64,000 nucleotides of DNA from Mucilaginibacter jinjuensis (GCF_028596025.1 NZ_CP117167.1:4402001-4466000); one strand, 5' to 3'. Counted from the stretch's first letter, positions 1 through 8,540 are shown. Numbers and translations: made by a program. The notes: generated by a model not told the origin, from the sequence alone.

Positions 1-1
1 C

Positions 2-673
2 CAGGCGGTAGGTAAAATACCTGTTGACGTTATTGCTGACGGTATTGACATATTAGCTTTATCTGCTCACAAAATGTACGGCCCTAAAGGTGTTGGCGCA
101 TTATACGTTCGCCGTAAAAACCCTAGGGTTAAAGTTACTGCCCAAATGGACGGTGGCGGCCACGAGCGCGGTATGCGTTCTGGTACTTTAAACGTACCAG
201 GTATTGTTGGTTTAGGTAAAGCATGCGAAATTGCCCGTTTAGAAATGGCCGATGAAGCTGTACGTTTATCGAAACTGCGCGACAAATTAGAAAAAGCATT
301 AACCGTGCTGGAAGAAAGCTATGTAAACGGAAACGTTGAACACCGCTTACCACACGTTGCCAATATCTCTTTCAAATATGTAGAGGGCGAAGGTTTAATG
401 ATGGCCATGAAAGACTTAGCAGTATCATCTGGTTCTGCATGTACTTCGGCATCGTTAGAGCCATCTTATGTGTTAAAATCATTAGGTTTATCTGATGACC
501 TGGCACACTCTTCTATCCGTTTTGGTTTAGGCCGCTTTACAACTGAAGAAGAAATTGACTACGCTATTGAAGTAACGTTAAAGTCTGTTACCCACCTGCG
601 CGAACTTTCACCACTATGGGAAATGTTTAAAGAAGGTATCGACCTTAACTCAATTGAGTGGGCAGAACATTAA
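2..673 (+). CDS. iscS: Cysteine desulfurase IscS (5'-truncated by window start)
   Basis: PLP-dependent enzyme that takes sulfur from L-cysteine and hands it as persulfide to the IscU scaffold in the cytoplasm. The frame is open from base 2, so the N-terminal part of the gene (roughly 150-180 residues in the family) lies outside the window. The PLP-binding lysine is in SAHKMYGPKG (codon at 71-73). The catalytic cysteine is in SSGSACTSASL (codon at 440-442), on the flexible loop typical of group I IscS/NifS desulfurases, followed by the conserved SSIRFGLGRFTTEEE segment. iscU and iscA follow on the same strand, so this is an Isc-type rather than a Suf-type locus. The assignment is firm; only the start is unseen. 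Confidence 0.96.
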   Translation, partial: QAVGKIPVDVIADGIDILALSAHKMYGPKGVGALYVRRKNPRVKVTAQMDGGGHERGMRSGTLNVPGIVGLGKACEIARLEMADEAVRLSKLRDKLEKALTVLEESYVNGNVEHRLPHVANISFKYVEGEGLMMAMKDLAVSSGSACTSASLEPSYVLKSLGLSDDLAHSSIRFGLGRFTTEEEIDYAIEVTLKSVTHLRELSPLWEMFKEGIDLNSIEWAEH

Positions 674-679
674 TCAATT

Positions 680-855
680 TGTTGATGTGGTAATTTGGCA
701 ATTTGTCAATTAGCACATCAACTCGAATATTTCAATTGTGATAATTTGATGATTTGTCAATTAGCACATTGATTTATTTTTGTATAATATTATGCTCTAC
801 ATAATGAAGAGCATTGGCAAATTGTCAAATCACCGAATTAACAAATTATAGAGCT
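680..855. repeat. Intergenic repeat made of AATTTGTCAATTAGCACAT-like words
   Basis: The iscS-iscU spacer is built from degenerate copies of one word. AATTTGTCAATTAGCACAT occurs near 711-730 and again near 752-770, and the right half (about 814-848) carries the complementary form GCAAATTGTCAAATCACC. The two halves could fold into a long imperfect hairpin. The same vocabulary reappears upstream of the TonB receptor at 18.1 kb. No coding potential is evident; the in-frame ATG at 814 falls inside this repeat. Confidence 0.6.
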
Positions 856-1269
856 ATGGCTTATTCAGATAAAGTAATTGATCATTACACCAACCCGCGT
901 AACGTGGGTACCTTAGATAAATCGAGCACCAAGGTAGGTACCGGCCTTGTTGGTGCACCAGAGTGCGGCGACGTAATGCGCCTGCAAATTGAAGTTGATG
1001 ACAACAATGTAATCACCGATGCTAAATTCAAAACATTTGGCTGTGGTTCTGCAATTGCATCTTCATCATTAGCTACTGAGTGGTTAAAAGGTAAATCAAT
1101 CGACGATGCAATGGCTATCGACAACATGGACATTGTAGAAGAGCTGGCTTTACCTCCGGTAAAAATCCACTGCTCTGTTTTGGCCGAAGATGCTATTAAA
1201 GCTGCCATTAACGATTACCGTGTTAAAAACGGCATGGAGCCAATTGAAAGCGAAAAATCACACCACTAA
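856..1269 (+). CDS. iscU: Fe-S cluster assembly scaffold IscU
   Basis: Scaffold on which [2Fe-2S] clusters are built from IscS-derived sulfur before transfer to target proteins. The 137-residue protein has all the ligands at the same numbers as E. coli IscU: Cys37 and Asp39 (APECGD), Cys63 (FGCGSAIASS) and Cys106 (KIHCS). The LPPVK motif (residues 99-103) that binds the HscA chaperone is present, so hscA/hscB are expected elsewhere. The ATG at 856 was chosen over the in-frame ATG at 814 because MAYSDKVIDHYTNPRNVG is the family N-terminus and the 14 extra residues come from an intergenic repeat. Second gene of iscS-iscU-iscA. Confidence 0.97.
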   Translation: MAYSDKVIDHYTNPRNVGTLDKSSTKVGTGLVGAPECGDVMRLQIEVDDNNVITDAKFKTFGCGSAIASSSLATEWLKGKSIDDAMAIDNMDIVEELALPPVKIHCSVLAEDAIKAAINDYRVKNGMEPIESEKSHH

Positions 1270-1270
1270 T

Positions 1271-1353
1271 TTAGTTGTGAGTTTTAAGTTGTGAGTTATG
1301 AGTGATCCAAAGCACTCTCTAATACTCGCTACTCAAACTCACTACTCATAACT
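1271..1353. repeat. Intergenic word repeat GTGAGTTATGAGT with complementary right half
   Basis: The left half (1271-1303) repeats AGTTGTGAGTT-type words. The right half (about 1324-1353) repeats ACTCACTACTCATAACT-type words. The 10-base segments AGTTATGAGT and ACTCATAACT are exact complements, so the spacer can form a hairpin between iscU and iscA. This is the same style of repeat, with a different word, as the iscS-iscU spacer. Confidence 0.55.
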
Positions 1354-1360
1354 AATTACT

Positions 1361-1687
1361 ATGGTAACTGTAACTGATAAAGCAAAAGATAAAATAGACC
1401 ACCTGATGACCGACGCCGGGCTGGATGCTTCGTATTTTTTACGGGTATCTGTGCAGGGTGGTGGTTGCTCTGGATTGTCTTACAATCTTGATTTCGATAA
1501 CGAAGAGAAAAAAGGCGATCAGTTTTTTGAAGATAAAGGCGTTAAAATGGCGCTTGATATGAAATCATTCTTATACCTGGCTGGTACCGAATTAGATTTT
1601 TCGGACGGGTTAAACGGTAAAGGTTTCAACTTCAATAACCCTAATGCCAGCCGTACCTGCGGTTGTGGCGAAAGCTTCTCTGTATAA
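1361..1687 (+). CDS. iscA: A-type Fe-S carrier IscA
   Basis: Small cytoplasmic carrier that receives Fe-S clusters (or iron) and delivers them to apo-proteins. At 108 residues it has the usual family length. The three conserved cysteines are visible: Cys36 in GGGCSGLSY, and Cys100 and Cys102 in TCGCGESF. It is the last gene of the isc group and is followed directly by a strong terminator. A SufA or ErpA name cannot be excluded from sequence alone, because A-type carriers are very alike, but the neighbouring iscS and iscU favour iscA. Confidence 0.93.
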   Translation: MVTVTDKAKDKIDHLMTDAGLDASYFLRVSVQGGGCSGLSYNLDFDNEEKKGDQFFEDKGVKMALDMKSFLYLAGTELDFSDGLNGKGFNFNNPNASRTCGCGESFSV

Positions 1688-1708
1688 TCTTTAAGATTTA
1701 TAATATTG

Positions 1709-1735
1709 AAAAGGCGCTCTTTGAGCGCCTTTTTT
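1709..1735 (+). terminator. Rho-independent terminator of iscSUA
   Basis: The stem AAGGCGCTC/GAGCGCCTT with a 3-base loop is followed by a run of T, 22 bases after the iscA stop. Confidence 0.9.
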
Positions 1736-1752
1736 GTTAGTATCATTTCAAC

Positions 1753-1780
1753 AAAAAGGCGGCCATGATGGCCGCCTTTT
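1753..1780 (-). terminator. Terminator of the TonB receptor gene
   Basis: The stem AAGGCGGCCAT/ATGGCCGCCTT is flanked by A on the left and T on the right. On the minus strand it ends in TTTTT, about 20 bases after the receptor stop codon. It could work in both directions and insulates the two convergent units. Confidence 0.85.
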
Positions 1781-1800
1781 AATTACGTACTTTTTGTTAA

Positions 1801-4353
1801 TTATAAAACATAACGTAAGGTGATGCCAAAAGTCCGTTGGTCACCAAGTACGGCAGCATATTGGCCAGCGTTGCCTGTGGCTGGTAATAATTGCTCAAAG
1901 TAGTTCTTGTTAAGTAAGTTACGGCTCCAAATATAGGCAGACAGACCTTTGGTAGCCCTGTAGCCTAACCTGGCGTTCACTATGGTATAGCCATCAATAT
2001 TTAAATATTTAGATGGTGTTGGGCTTGATGAAAAACGTGAACGGTAATAATCATCCACTCCGATGAAAAACTTGGTGTTATCGCTCACAAACTTTGCATC
2101 GGTAGCAAACTCACCACCTGCAGATGTTGTCCATTTAGAAACACCCGGCAATTGCGTGCCGGAAATATCTTCAAAATAAACGCTTTGGCCATTTACCGTT
2201 AACCCTGTTAATTCAAGCGGAAGCGGTGCATTAGTGAATTTTACATATTTGGCATCTGTGTATGCGCCCGAAGCATAGAATGTAAAGTATCTGCCGGCCA
2301 AATAATTTGCATCCAGTTCAACACCTTTTACATTTACCTTTTCTGCAGTTGCTAAGTAACCACGGTTCACACCCGGATCTGGCGATTGAACATTGGTCTG
2401 GTAATCTTTAATGTCCGAATTATGAAACGTAAAGTTCACCGTCAAATTTTCTGCCGGATTGGTTTTAGCACCAATCTCAATATGTTTAGTTTTTTCGGGT
2501 TTAATTACTGCTAAATCAAGTGCCGGTGCGTTATTTATAGTTGGCAAGCCCCCTACGTTAACACCTGATGGCTTGTAGCTTGTTGAATACGTTGCAAATG
2601 CATTAAAGCGTTTACCGGGGCGGTAAGATGCAGTAACCTGATAAGTGAAGTTTGTTTCATCAAAATTAGTGGTATAAAACTGGCTGCTGTAAACACCATT
2701 CCTTAATGCAAGCAGTGCCGGATCTGTTATTGTAATACCTCCGTTGGCTACCCTGTTATAATAAACATCCTTTTTATCATAGTTGATACGCACACCTGGG
2801 TTAATATGGAACACGTCAGCAATTTTCCAGTCTACGTTGGCAAAGGCTGCCGCAGTTTGTGATTTGATCCATGAATCGGTTGAGATACCATAACCTTCAA
2901 ACAAACCCGGGGTTTTCCAAAGAGCGGTATTGGTTGTGCTTTGTGCAAAACGCCATTCGGCCGAGCCTGCCTCTTCCCTGCCTGTGGTAGTTACTTTTTG
3001 ATCCAGAAAATATAATCCAACTACACCACTTAATTTATCAGAAATATCGCCCGCATAACGAACTTCTTCAGATACCTGGTGCTGTCTGGATGGGTTTTGC
3101 GACTTGGTTAACACCGGCAAGCCTGTAAAGTCACGGTCGTTTGATGGGTCCCAGTTCCAATAACGCCATGCCGTGGTTGAGGTTAAAGTACCCTTGCCAA
3201 GTTTAAAATCAGCATTTAATGATACACCGCCTAATTGGTTACCAGATCTCCACGGGGCATCATCATCTATAACCCGGTCATAAGCATTTGTAGACGGTAA
3301 TTTATAACCTAAATCGGCAATAATATTGTTAAACTGGCGGTATGATGCGCGTAAAGTAGGTACAACGCCGGCAACTACCTGGGCATAGCCATTAGGTTTC
3401 TGATCAGACACATCGCCCGATAAGGTAATGGTTGTTTTGTCTGACGGTTGATAAAGCAATTGAGCACGGCCCCCTAAGTTGTTAATATCGTTAACAGGTA
3501 CCTGAGTAGCCACATTCTGAACCAAACCGTTTCGTTGCGTTCCTGAAAATGATACCCGTGCGGCTAAAGTTTTAGATAATGGGCCTGTAACAGAGGCTTT
3601 AGTTTGTATATAGCCATAGTTACCAAAACTACTTTCTAAAGCAACCTCCGGTGTAAAACTGGCTTTACGTGTGGTGATGTTGATAGCACCTGCCGCAGTG
3701 TTTTTACCGAATAAAGTTCCTTGCGGGCCGCGCAGTACTTCAATGTTGCTGATGTCGATAAAATCAAGCGTGGCAGCAGCCGGGCGCGCATAATAAACAC
3801 CATCTACATAAAAGCCCACACCCGGATCAAGGCCATCATTGGTTAAGCCAAACGGTGAGCCAATACCACGAATGTTAATACCTGTATTGCGGGGGTTTGA
3901 TGTATAAAGTTGTAATGAAGGCACAAGCTCTTTTACGCGGTTAACGTTGAATGCGCCTGTTTGCTCAATCTGAGCACCACCTATTACCGAAATCGGGATC
4001 GGTACATCCTGTAAAAGTTCTTTACGTCTTCTCGATACAACCACGATCTCCTGTAACTGGTCATCTTCTACCAGTATCAGCTCCAAGGGAGTATCCTGGA
4101 ACTTTAAAACCTGGAAATCTTGTGGCTTAAACCCAACCGAACGTACCTGGATATAAAACGGTGGTTCTTGTTTAGTATTGATGGTAAACTCGCCGTTGTC
4201 ATTAGCACTTACGGCAATATTGGTGCCTCGGATAGTCACCGTTGCGCGGGGTATTATGGCTCCCGCCGAATTCTTTATAACCCCTTTAATGGGGGTTTGC
4301 GCAAAAACAACGCTCGTTAAAAACGTTAATAAAATGAGTATACTTTTTTTCAT
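1801..4353 (-). CDS. TonB-dependent outer-membrane receptor
   Basis: Outer-membrane active transporter of 850 residues. A signal peptide (about 1-18, ending VVFAQ) is followed by a carboxypeptidase-regulatory-like beta-sandwich (about 22-100, GVIKNSAGAIIPRATVTIRG). The plug domain (about 110-230) includes GVGFYVDGVYYARPAAA and VLRGPQGTLFGKNTAAGAIN. The 22-strand barrel ends in an aromatic/hydrophobic terminus (FGITLRYVL). The plug is of the type common in siderophore, heme or vitamin receptors rather than SusC, and no SusD gene is nearby. The substrate is unknown. The gene stands alone, with its own promoter, leader and terminator. Confidence 0.93.
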   Translation of the reverse strand: MKKSILILLTFLTSVVFAQTPIKGVIKNSAGAIIPRATVTIRGTNIAVSANDNGEFTINTKQEPPFYIQVRSVGFKPQDFQVLKFQDTPLELILVEDDQLQEIVVVSRRRKELLQDVPIPISVIGGAQIEQTGAFNVNRVKELVPSLQLYTSNPRNTGINIRGIGSPFGLTNDGLDPGVGFYVDGVYYARPAAATLDFIDISNIEVLRGPQGTLFGKNTAAGAINITTRKASFTPEVALESSFGNYGYIQTKASVTGPLSKTLAARVSFSGTQRNGLVQNVATQVPVNDINNLGGRAQLLYQPSDKTTITLSGDVSDQKPNGYAQVVAGVVPTLRASYRQFNNIIADLGYKLPSTNAYDRVIDDDAPWRSGNQLGGVSLNADFKLGKGTLTSTTAWRYWNWDPSNDRDFTGLPVLTKSQNPSRQHQVSEEVRYAGDISDKLSGVVGLYFLDQKVTTTGREEAGSAEWRFAQSTTNTALWKTPGLFEGYGISTDSWIKSQTAAAFANVDWKIADVFHINPGVRINYDKKDVYYNRVANGGITITDPALLALRNGVYSSQFYTTNFDETNFTYQVTASYRPGKRFNAFATYSTSYKPSGVNVGGLPTINNAPALDLAVIKPEKTKHIEIGAKTNPAENLTVNFTFHNSDIKDYQTNVQSPDPGVNRGYLATAEKVNVKGVELDANYLAGRYFTFYASGAYTDAKYVKFTNAPLPLELTGLTVNGQSVYFEDISGTQLPGVSKWTTSAGGEFATDAKFVSDNTKFFIGVDDYYRSRFSSSPTPSKYLNIDGYTIVNARLGYRATKGLSAYIWSRNLLNKNYFEQLLPATGNAGQYAAVLGDQRTFGITLRYVL

Positions 4354-4421
4354 GTTTAGGGATTGATTGCTATTTAATGAGATAATTGAACTTGGTAATT
4401 GCTGAGTGCACAGCTATACTT

Positions 4422-4471
4422 TCCCCCGATGTGTGTACATCTTTATAAGATCCAATAAAATTTGAGGGGGA
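4422..4471 (-). promoter_or_regulatory. Possible structured 5' leader of the TonB receptor mRNA
   Basis: Between the predicted promoter (4568-4597) and the receptor ATG, CCCCC (4423-4427) can pair with GGGGG (4466-4470), and GATGT/ACATC (4428-4441) forms an adjacent small hairpin. A leader of about 200 bases is long for a simple promoter. It does not match any riboswitch family that I recognise. Confidence 0.3.
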
Positions 4472-4567
4472 TGGATGTAAAAAAATCAACAACAACAGCA
4501 GCAGCTTTGGGTAGCCTTAAGGGTTGAGATGATTGAATATTTATACATTATCTATAGAATAAGTAGA

Positions 4568-4597
4568 CAAAAATATTAAATTATATTTGTTATCAAA
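4568..4597 (-). promoter_or_regulatory. Bacteroidota-type promoter for the TonB receptor
   Basis: On the minus strand TTTG (4597-4594), an 18-base spacer and TATTTTTG (4575-4568) fit the TTTG/TAnnTTTG pattern of the primary sigma factor in Bacteroidota. Transcription would start roughly 200 bases before the receptor ATG. The gap 4354-4686 otherwise holds only AT-rich sequence and the proB upstream region. Confidence 0.5.
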
Positions 4598-4686
4598 TAT
4601 TTTTCATAAAAAAATCATTTAATTGAATTTAAAGGCTTTAAAACTTAACCTATATTACTAATATTGCCCATTCCAACATCGTTTTC

Positions 4687-5766
4687 ATGGCTTTTAATTA
4701 CCAACGCATAGTTATAAAAATAGGATCGAACGTATTAACGCAGAAAGACGGGCTGCCTGATGCTAGCCGCATCAGCAACCTGGTTAAGCAAATTGCGGAG
4801 ATCCATGCGTCTGGTAAAGAGGTTATTTTGGTATCATCAGGTGCTGTAGCATCAGGTCGTAGCCTGATTACTCTGCCGGAAAAAGTAGATAATATTGCTG
4901 CCCGCCAATTACTGGCATCAGTTGGGCAGGTTAAGCTGATTAATACTTATGCGCAACTACTGGAGCAGTATCAAATGATATGCTCGCAGGTACTGGTAAC
5001 TAAAGAAGATTTTCGCGACCGTACCCATTATCTCAACATGAAAAACTGTTTAGAGATATTGCTGCAGCACAAGGTATTACCCATTGTTAATGAGAACGAC
5101 GTGGTATCGGTAACCGAACTGATGTTTACAGATAATGATGAACTGGCGGGACTGATTGCCTCCATGTTAAATGCCCAGGCACTAATAATACTGAGTAATG
5201 TAGATGGCATTTACGACGGCGACCCCAAACTGGAAGGTTCTGCCCTGTTGGAAGAAATCAGCAATGCGTCGTTAGATTTCTCATCATTTATCAGCTCCAG
5301 CAAATCTCAATTTGGGCGTGGTGGGATGATCACCAAATCAACCATGTCGCAAAAAGTGGCGCAGCTGGGTATTGCGGTACATATTGCCAATGGTACTAAG
5401 GATGATATATTAATAGATGTATTAAATAATACAGTAAAGCATACGCGCTTCGTCCCTAACAAATCGGCATCGGGTAAAAAGAAATGGATTGCACACTCTG
5501 GCAATTATGCTACCGGCGCAGTTAGGGTTAATGATGGCGCTAAAACGGCCTTAACATCGAGTAAAGCAACTAGTTTATTGCCGATTGGTATTATTGATAT
5601 TTTAGAAGATTTTAAAAAGGGCGACATTATTAAACTGGTTGATGAACAACAAAAAATCATTGGCCAGGGTATTGCCGAATATGGCGCCGATAAAGCCCGC
5701 GAACGCATCGGTAAAAAGCACGAAAAAGCGCTGGTGCATTATGATTATCTTTACTTACAGGCATGA
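4687..5766 (+). CDS. proB: Glutamate 5-kinase
   Basis: Phosphorylates L-glutamate to gamma-glutamyl phosphate, the first and usually feedback-controlled step of proline synthesis, in the cytoplasm. The 359-residue protein has the amino-acid-kinase fold first (about 1-255: VIKIGSNVLTQKDG, LVSSGAVASG, VNENDVVS, SQFGRGGMITK). A C-terminal PUA domain follows (about 275-355, ATGAVRVNDGAKTAL). The length is typical of kinases that carry PUA. Its stop codon overlaps the proA start (ATGA), so the two genes should be translated in a coupled way. Confidence 0.96.
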   Translation: MAFNYQRIVIKIGSNVLTQKDGLPDASRISNLVKQIAEIHASGKEVILVSSGAVASGRSLITLPEKVDNIAARQLLASVGQVKLINTYAQLLEQYQMICSQVLVTKEDFRDRTHYLNMKNCLEILLQHKVLPIVNENDVVSVTELMFTDNDELAGLIASMLNAQALIILSNVDGIYDGDPKLEGSALLEEISNASLDFSSFISSSKSQFGRGGMITKSTMSQKVAQLGIAVHIANGTKDDILIDVLNNTVKHTRFVPNKSASGKKKWIAHSGNYATGAVRVNDGAKTALTSSKATSLLPIGIIDILEDFKKGDIIKLVDEQQKIIGQGIAEYGADKARERIGKKHEKALVHYDYLYLQA

Positions 5767-7025
5767 TAGATACCATGAGTTATTCCGCATATTTTGAGAA
5801 CGCAGTGTTAGCCGGCCGCAATATTGCAGGCCTCGCTCCTGACGTTATCAACCAGGTTTTATTAGATGTTGCTGAAAAGGCTGTTGAACAAACCGATTTC
5901 ATATTGACCGAAAATCAAAAAGATCTGGACCGGATGGACACTTCCGACCCAAAATATGACCGACTTAAACTAACAGCAGAGCGCATTAAAAGTATCGCCT
6001 CGGAAATTCGGAATGTAGCGGCACTTGAAAATCCGTTGGGTAAAGTATTATCAAACGATATTTTACCGAATGGCCTCGATTTGTCGAAAGTACGTGTACC
6101 GCTTGGTGTGGTTGGTGTAATATATGAGGCACGCCCTAATGTAACTTTCGATGTATTTTCGCTTTGCTTTAAAACCGGCAATGTAAGTGTGTTGAAAGGT
6201 GGCAGCGATGCCGATTTTTCAAATCAAGCCATTATTTCGGTAATTCATTCCGTGCTTAAAAAACACCATATTGATATTAATGCCGCAACGTTATTACCTG
6301 CCGAACGCGATGCTACTGAAGCATTATTAAATGCAGTTGGTTTTGTAGATGTATTGATTCCCCGTGGCAGCCAGGGCTTAATTAATTTTGTTCGTCAGCA
6401 TAGCAAAATACCGGTTATTGAAACCGGCGCAGGTATTGTGCATACTTATTTTGATGAGGATGGAAATCTGGAAAAAGGTGCCGCTATTATCTTCAATGCG
6501 AAAACACGACGGGTTAGCGTTTGCAATTCATTGGATTGTTTAATCATCAATGAAAATCGTTTAAATGATCTGCCGAAATTGATGCAAGCTTTAGGCGAAG
6601 CATCAGTAGAAATTTTTGCTGATGAAGCAGCGTACCAGGCACTAAAGAGCCACTACCCTGCCAAACTATTGCAACAAGCTACAGAAGAACATTTCGGCAC
6701 AGAATTTTTGTCGATGAAAATGGCTATTAAAACCGTTAACACTTTTGAAGAAGCGCTTCAGCATATTGCTCAACACAGTTCGAAACATAGCGAAGCCATT
6801 ATTTCGCAAAACTCACAGCATATAGAAGACTTTTTAAATAAGGTTGATGCAGCGGCTGTTTATGTAAATGCCTCAACCGCATTTACCGATGGCGCACAGT
6901 TTGGCTTGGGTGCCGAAATTGGTATCAGTACACAAAAACTCCACGCGCGAGGGCCAATGGGATTAAAAGAGTTAACCAGCTACAAATGGATAGTAAAAGG
7001 CGACGGACAAGTCCGCTGGCCTTAA
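5763..7025 (+). CDS. proA: Gamma-glutamyl phosphate reductase
   Basis: Reduces gamma-glutamyl phosphate with NADPH to glutamate semialdehyde, which cyclises on the way to proline. The 420-residue protein belongs to the aldehyde dehydrogenase superfamily. Visible motifs are VPLGVVGVIYEARPNVTFDV, KGGSDADFSN (in place of the usual KGGSEA), IPRGSQGLI, the catalytic cysteine in RRVSVCNSLDCLI, and GAEIGISTQKLHARGPMGL near the C-terminus. The ATG at 5763 overlaps the proB stop by four bases. A second in-frame ATG at 5775 (MSYSAYF) is a plausible alternative start. Completes the proBA operon. Confidence 0.96.
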   Translation: MIDTMSYSAYFENAVLAGRNIAGLAPDVINQVLLDVAEKAVEQTDFILTENQKDLDRMDTSDPKYDRLKLTAERIKSIASEIRNVAALENPLGKVLSNDILPNGLDLSKVRVPLGVVGVIYEARPNVTFDVFSLCFKTGNVSVLKGGSDADFSNQAIISVIHSVLKKHHIDINAATLLPAERDATEALLNAVGFVDVLIPRGSQGLINFVRQHSKIPVIETGAGIVHTYFDEDGNLEKGAAIIFNAKTRRVSVCNSLDCLIINENRLNDLPKLMQALGEASVEIFADEAAYQALKSHYPAKLLQQATEEHFGTEFLSMKMAIKTVNTFEEALQHIAQHSSKHSEAIISQNSQHIEDFLNKVDAAAVYVNASTAFTDGAQFGLGAEIGISTQKLHARGPMGLKELTSYKWIVKGDGQVRWP

Positions 7026-7040
7026 TCTTTATAAAAAACA

Positions 7041-7064
7041 AGAGGCACAATAAATTGTGCCTCT
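7041..7064. repeat. Palindrome AGAGGCACAAT/ATTGTGCCTCT
   Basis: A perfect 11-base inverted repeat with an AA loop, 15 bases after proA. It resembles the arms of the larger element at 7104-7184 (GAGACACAAT) and may be a solo relic of it. It has no T-run, so it is a weak candidate as the proA terminator. Confidence 0.6.
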
Positions 7065-7103
7065 CCTCAAATTTCACTGAGACTTCTACGATGTCTCTTT
7101 TCA

Positions 7104-7184
7104 CCGTAGAGACACAATACTTTGTGTCTCTTTCTATTAATATCTAGGTATAGAATAAAGACACAAAATATTGTGTCTCTACGG
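7104..7184. repeat. Palindromic intergenic element with GTAGAGACACAATA ends
   Basis: An 81-base element with near-perfect inverted arms of 34-35 bases (7104-7137 and 7150-7184). The outer 16 bases, CCGTAGAGACACAATA and its complement, match exactly. Each arm holds its own smaller inverted repeat (AGACACAA/TTGTGTCT). It sits between convergent proA and the porin gene. The layout resembles a miniature inverted-repeat or REP-type element; no transposase is encoded. Confidence 0.75.
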
Positions 7185-7194
7185 ATTTTATGTA

Positions 7195-8295
7195 TTAAAA
7201 TGCGTAAACAGCAGCAATTAAGAATTGAGATGCTGATTGTGTTGGCGTAACATGGTCACTTTGTAAAAATACTTCGTCTTTATTATGGTCTAACCTTACC
7301 TCCGGGATAACAGTTAATGGACCGTATTTGAAGTTTACAGTTGCAGTTAAACCTGTTACAGATTTGCCAGGTGCAGCACCAACGGTTGTATAATCACCAT
7401 CTTTACATTTAAAATACTCGCCGCGTAAGCCTAAAGTCACCGCTGGCGATACCGCTAACTGAGGATATAAAGCTACGCCATCAAAGCCACCACTTGTGCC
7501 GCTTGGTGCAGAGAAAGTAGCACCGTTTAAGCCCAGTTTAAAGGCAGATGTAATTTGATAATTAGTAGTTAAATCAAACTCGGTACCAGAATCATGACCG
7601 CTGATAAAGTTTAAGTAGGCAGTCCAGTTTTTAACCGGTACAACCATTAACTGTGCACCAAAAGTATTTACACTTTTGTTTGATTGATACAGGTTCCATT
7701 TATCATTAAATATACCGGCCATTAAGCTCACGCGATCAGAGAAAGTATAAGTTGCTTTTAAGCCTCCATTTTGGAACGGACCGTTAGTAAACAGGTACGA
7801 AGTTGAATAGTTAAAGTTTCCTGTCGGAGAAATTACTTCATAACCGATAAAGGTTGACATATAACCACCTGTTAAGTTCAGTTTATCGGTTAAATCGTAA
7901 CTGATATATAAGTTTTGGATATGGAAACTGTTATCAGTAGAACTTGCAGGTGTTGGGATTGATTGCCCTTGTCCACGCGGACCGAATGATAGCTCACCCA
8001 GGAATGAAGCCTTGCCTACTTTTTTCTTTAAGCCCACGTCAATCATACCCAATGAAACTGAGTTTTGCTCGTTAGCAAAGCTGGTTGGGATATTAGAACC
8101 TGAGGCTGTTTTTAAGCCAGAAAAATCATATTTATAGTAGGCATCAACAGAGCCAAATACAGTAAGCGGTGTAGTAGTGGCCGGGCCTGCAGGTGCAGCT
8201 GCTGTTTTGGCAGTATCTGCCTTTGGAGCATCCTGGGCTTTAGAGTATAACGCAACAGACGATAAGAGAGATAGAAATAGTAGTGATTTTTTCAT
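7195..8295 (-). CDS. Outer-membrane beta-barrel porin, BBP2/OmpL-like
   Basis: Predicted outer-membrane barrel of 366 residues with a signal peptide (1-20, ALYSKAQ). A short Ala/Pro/Thr-rich linker follows (about 21-42), then the barrel, starting LTVFGSVDAYYKYDFSG and ending with an aromatic terminus (LIAAVYAF). Sequence style and length fit the putative beta-barrel porin 2 family. It lies just downstream of amt on the same strand, with about 290 bases and a terminator between them, so it probably has its own promoter. In Bacteroidota such porins often accompany small-solute transporters; a role in ammonium or other nitrogen-solute entry is inference from position. Confidence 0.8.
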   Translation of the reverse strand: MKKSLLFLSLLSSVALYSKAQDAPKADTAKTAAAPAGPATTTPLTVFGSVDAYYKYDFSGLKTASGSNIPTSFANEQNSVSLGMIDVGLKKKVGKASFLGELSFGPRGQGQSIPTPASSTDNSFHIQNLYISYDLTDKLNLTGGYMSTFIGYEVISPTGNFNYSTSYLFTNGPFQNGGLKATYTFSDRVSLMAGIFNDKWNLYQSNKSVNTFGAQLMVVPVKNWTAYLNFISGHDSGTEFDLTTNYQITSAFKLGLNGATFSAPSGTSGGFDGVALYPQLAVSPAVTLGLRGEYFKCKDGDYTTVGAAPGKSVTGLTATVNFKYGPLTVIPEVRLDHNKDEVFLQSDHVTPTQSASQFLIAAVYAF

Positions 8296-8540
8296 GTTTA
8301 ATTGTTTAAGGATTGTAGTAGATTGATAGTATTGGAGATTGTTTTTTAGTTAGTTAGTTTCTGATTGTTTAGACATAGCAATAACCGCAAGCCAAATTTT
8401 GGCTCGAAAAAACTATAGCACTTTTAAATAGAAAACTTAAAGCCGGTTATAAATCAGGTTCGATAGAGAGAGGCTTTCACGCAAACCGGCCATTGTATTT
8501 ATGGCTTCAAATATTTTGAAGCTTATTATAATATGTTTTA

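Noticed and set aside
814..855. Earlier ATG for iscU
   Set aside because: The 14 extra residues are encoded by an intergenic repeat; numbering from 856 puts all ligands at canonical positions.
1801..4353. SusC/SusD polysaccharide-utilisation locus
   Set aside because: No SusD-like gene is adjacent to any of the three TonB receptors, and the plug wording is not SusC-like.
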